NCBI RefSeq assembly: GCF_004664715.2
Contig: NC_051073.1
Span: forward strand, 61,117,379-61,181,378
Direction: 5' to 3'
DNA length: 64,000 nucleotides
Origin: Peromyscus leucopus
Taxonomy: Eukaryota > Chordata > Mammalia > Rodentia > Cricetidae
This document shows, in pieces, positions 61,749 to 64,000 of this stretch. The position numbers were made by a program, and so were the translations under genes. The notes under the pieces were generated by a model that made no database searches, was not told where the DNA came from, and worked only from the letters and a program-made list of their open reading frames with translations. Each line of letters begins with the position of its first letter. Position 1 is the stretch's first letter.

Positions 61749-62152
61749 TGTGGTGATATATTGTGTACCCCAATATATTGTGTACCCTAATAAATTTATC
61801 TGGGGATAAGAGGACAGAGTCAGCCACTGGATTAGACATAGAGGTCAGACAATGGTAGCACACACCCTTATCCTATCACTCAGGAGGCAGGGATCTGTCT
61901 GGATCTCTGTGAGTTCAAGGCCACACTAGAAACAGAGCCAGGCGTTTAATCCCAGCACTAGGAAGGAAGGAAAATGGCTGGGCACAGAAAGGTATATAAG
62001 GCGTGAGTAAACAGGAAGTCTTGCTCTTGAGGCTGAGAATTTCAGTCAGAGAATTTGTGGAGTTGGTGAGGTAATATCTGGTGGCAGTGGCTGGCTCTGC
62101 TCTCTGATCCCCAGATAAATTTATTAGGGTACACAATATATTGGGGTACACA
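61749..62152 (+). mobile_element. 404-bp LTR-like element with about 46-bp terminal inverted repeats
   Basis: Flanked by perfect 6-base duplications GTCTTC (61743-61748, 62153-62158); removing it restores L1 sequence. TGTGTACCCCAATATATTG near the left end recurs inverted at the right end, and pairing continues through AATAAATTTATCTGGGGAT. A B1-like core lies at about 61850-61960. Confidence 0.8.
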
Positions 62153-62556
62153 GTCTTCTTCTGTGCCAATATGCTCAAGGTTATTCTCCACTTTCTTCTC
62201 TGTCATTCTCTATCATATTTAGTGAATCACCCCAAGATATTTTACATTATTTGAGGCTATTGTGAAAAGTGTTGTTTCCCTGATTTCTTTCTCAGCCCAT
62301 TTGTCATTTGTGTGTAGGCGGGCCTTTGATTTTTGTGAGTTAATTTTGTATCCAGCTACTTTGCAGAAAGTGTTTATCAGTTGTAGGAGTTCCCTGGTGG
62401 AATTTTTAGGATCAAATATGTACACTATCGTTTCATCTGCAAATGATGCTTTGACTTCTTCCTTTCCAATCTGTATCCCCTTGATCCCCTTCGGTTCTCT
62501 TATTGCTCTAGCTAAGACTTCAAGCATGATATTGAATAGATATGGAGAGAGTAGAC

Positions 62557-62990
62557 TGTTTTGAATATTAATTTAAGATGTGTTACATTTGTTTATGCTG
62601 TGGAACGTTTGTTTAATGATGCAAAGTTGTGTTGTATTCTTTTATGTTATTTGTTTAACTCTGTGAAGCTGTGTTACTTTGCCTGTCTAAAAAACCTGAT
62701 TAGTCTAATAAAGAACTGAATGGCCAATAGCAAGTCAGGAGAAAGGATCTGTGGGACTGGCAGAAAGAGAGAATAAATAGAAGGAGAAAAGGGGGATTGG
62801 AAGCAAGAGAGATCAAGGAGTGAGAAAAGCAGGAGCCAGCCACACAGCCACACAGCCACACAGCCAGCCACGGAGTAAGAGTCAAAGTAAGATTACAGAA
62901 GTAAGAAAAGGGAAAGGCTCAGAGGCAAAAGGTAGATGGGATAATTTAAGTTAAGAAAAGCTAGCTAGAAACAAGCCAAGATAAGGCCGG

Positions 62991-63031
<41 letters not shown>

Positions 63032-63101
63032 CCATGTGTGATTTATTTGGGAGCTGGGTGACACCCTCCCCAAAGAATAAAAGAGTAAAAGACAACCAAC
63101 A
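62557..63101 (+). mobile_element. Solo LTR of the 408-857 family
   Basis: It begins TGTTTTGAATATTAAT and ends CAACCAACA. GTAGAC before (62551-62556) and GTGGAC after (63105-63110) suggest a worn 6-base target duplication. An (ATT)n expansion (62994-63030) sits before the shared 3' end. Confidence 0.75.
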
Positions 63102-64000
63102 GTAGTGGACAATCTTGTTTTGTTCCTGATTTTAGAGAAATTGCTTTGAGTTTCTCCCCATTTAATTTGATTGGTTATAGGCTTTCTGTGGACTACCTTT
63201 GTCATGTTTAGGTATGTCACTTATATCCTTAATCATGCCAGGAATTTTTTTTTTTAAATCATGAAGAGATTTTGGATCTTGTTAAAGGCTTTTTTTTCTG
63301 CATCTAATGAGATGATCACATGGTTTTTTACCATCCCCTGTATCTCTGGGATGAAGCCTACTTGATCATGGTGACTGACAATCTTTTTGATGTATTCTTG
63401 GGTTTGGTTTGCAAGTATTTTACTGAGTATTTTTACATCTATTTCCATAGGGAACTTGGTCTGTAATTCTCTTTCTTTGTTGGGTCTTTATGTGGTTTGG
63501 TATTAGACTAACTGTGACCCCATAAAATGAACTTGGCAATGTTTCTCCAGTTTCTATTTTGTGGGATAATTTGAGGAGTGCTGACATTAATTCTTTGAAA
63601 GTCTGGTCCTGGGTTTTTCTTGGTTGGGAGACTTTTAATTACTGTTTCCATTTTACTAAGGGATATGGGCCTATTTAATTGTTTATATGATCTTGATTTG
63701 GTAAGTGGTACCTATAAAGAAAATTATCCAATTCTTTTAGATTTTCCAATTTTGTGGAATACAGGTTTTTAATGTATATCCTTATGATTCCCTGGATTTC
63801 TTTGGTGTCTGTTATGTCCTCTTTTTCATTTCTGATTTTGTTAACTTGGGTGTTATCTCTCTGCCTTTTAGATAGTTTAGATAAGGGTTTGTCTATCTTG
63901 TTGATTTTCTCAAAGAAACAACTCTTTTTTTTAAAAAAAAAAAAACTCTTTGTATTGTTCTCTTTGTTTCTATTTTATTGACATCAGCATTGAGTTTGAT

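Larger units (their letters stand above)
59385..64000 (-). mobile_element. L1, partial, antisense, with two LTR insertions
   Basis: The 3' UTR in antisense ('acagtatatcctgattatag') begins near 59385; ORF2 C-terminal text (WHHEICKWMELEKIL; IPFLGVYPKDAPSY) lies at about 60900-61250, RT-domain text ([15 protein letters not shown]) at 62219-62527 and [13 protein letters not shown] at 63254-63448. The RT metal-binding box reads FADE rather than FADD, and frames are broken, so it is dead. LTR elements at 61749-62152 and 62557-63101 split it. It runs off the right edge. Confidence 0.9.

Noticed and set aside
34880..64000. Expected first exon of Kalrn to the right
   Set aside because: I found no frame resembling the start of kalirin on the plus strand; it probably lies beyond the right edge.

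Overview
The window is mammalian nuclear DNA from a muroid rodent, most likely a cricetid (hamster, vole or deer-mouse group; the species cannot be fixed from sequence alone). The signs are dense B1 SINEs of the cricetid type, tRNA-derived SINEs of the B2/B3 group, ID elements with long A tails, B4-like ID-B1 hybrids, MaLR LTRs, a young-style rodent L1, and long CA/TG microsatellites. There are no operons, ribosome-binding sites, CRISPR arrays or phage-like genes.

I recognise one protein-coding gene: Ropn1 (ropporin-1, a sperm fibrous-sheath protein), on the minus strand. Its five coding exons are, in transcription order, 21532-21417, 18421-18304, 16950-16789, 10021-9846 and 8161-8095. Every junction has AG/GT splice signals, the phases agree, and the joined frame is 212 codons plus a stop, the length expected for ropporin. 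A poly(A) signal (AATAAA on the minus strand) lies about 100 bases past the stop. The 5' untranslated exon(s) are not certain. A CpG-enriched patch at 34.48-34.88 kb with a perfect palindromic CRE is the best promoter candidate.

Layout. 0-8 kb: intergenic, with B1s, a solo LTR (408-857), MIR, MaLR pieces and a CA repeat. 8-21.5 kb: Ropn1, whose introns hold nested SINEs and MaLRs, a compound microsatellite and a TG tract 11 bases after one splice donor; intron 1 carries a CTCF-like motif. 21.5-34.5 kb: probable upstream intron or intergenic DNA with B1, B4, ID, B3, an old L1 and an L1 3' UTR. 34.5-35.4 kb: candidate promoter and two MIRs. 35.4-48 kb: an ancient L2, a perfect short hairpin, SINEs and microsatellites. 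48-59 kb: mostly old transposons, including a MaLR with both LTRs and an L1 with inversion-like structure. 59.4-64 kb: an antisense L1 carrying two later LTR insertions, one with unusually long terminal inverted repeats.

Known gene order in human and mouse (Ccdc14 - Ropn1 - Kalrn) predicts Ccdc14 to the left and Kalrn to the right, but I could not see an exon of either. Nothing here is a convincing undescribed multi-gene system. The interesting points are regulatory and transposon-structural.
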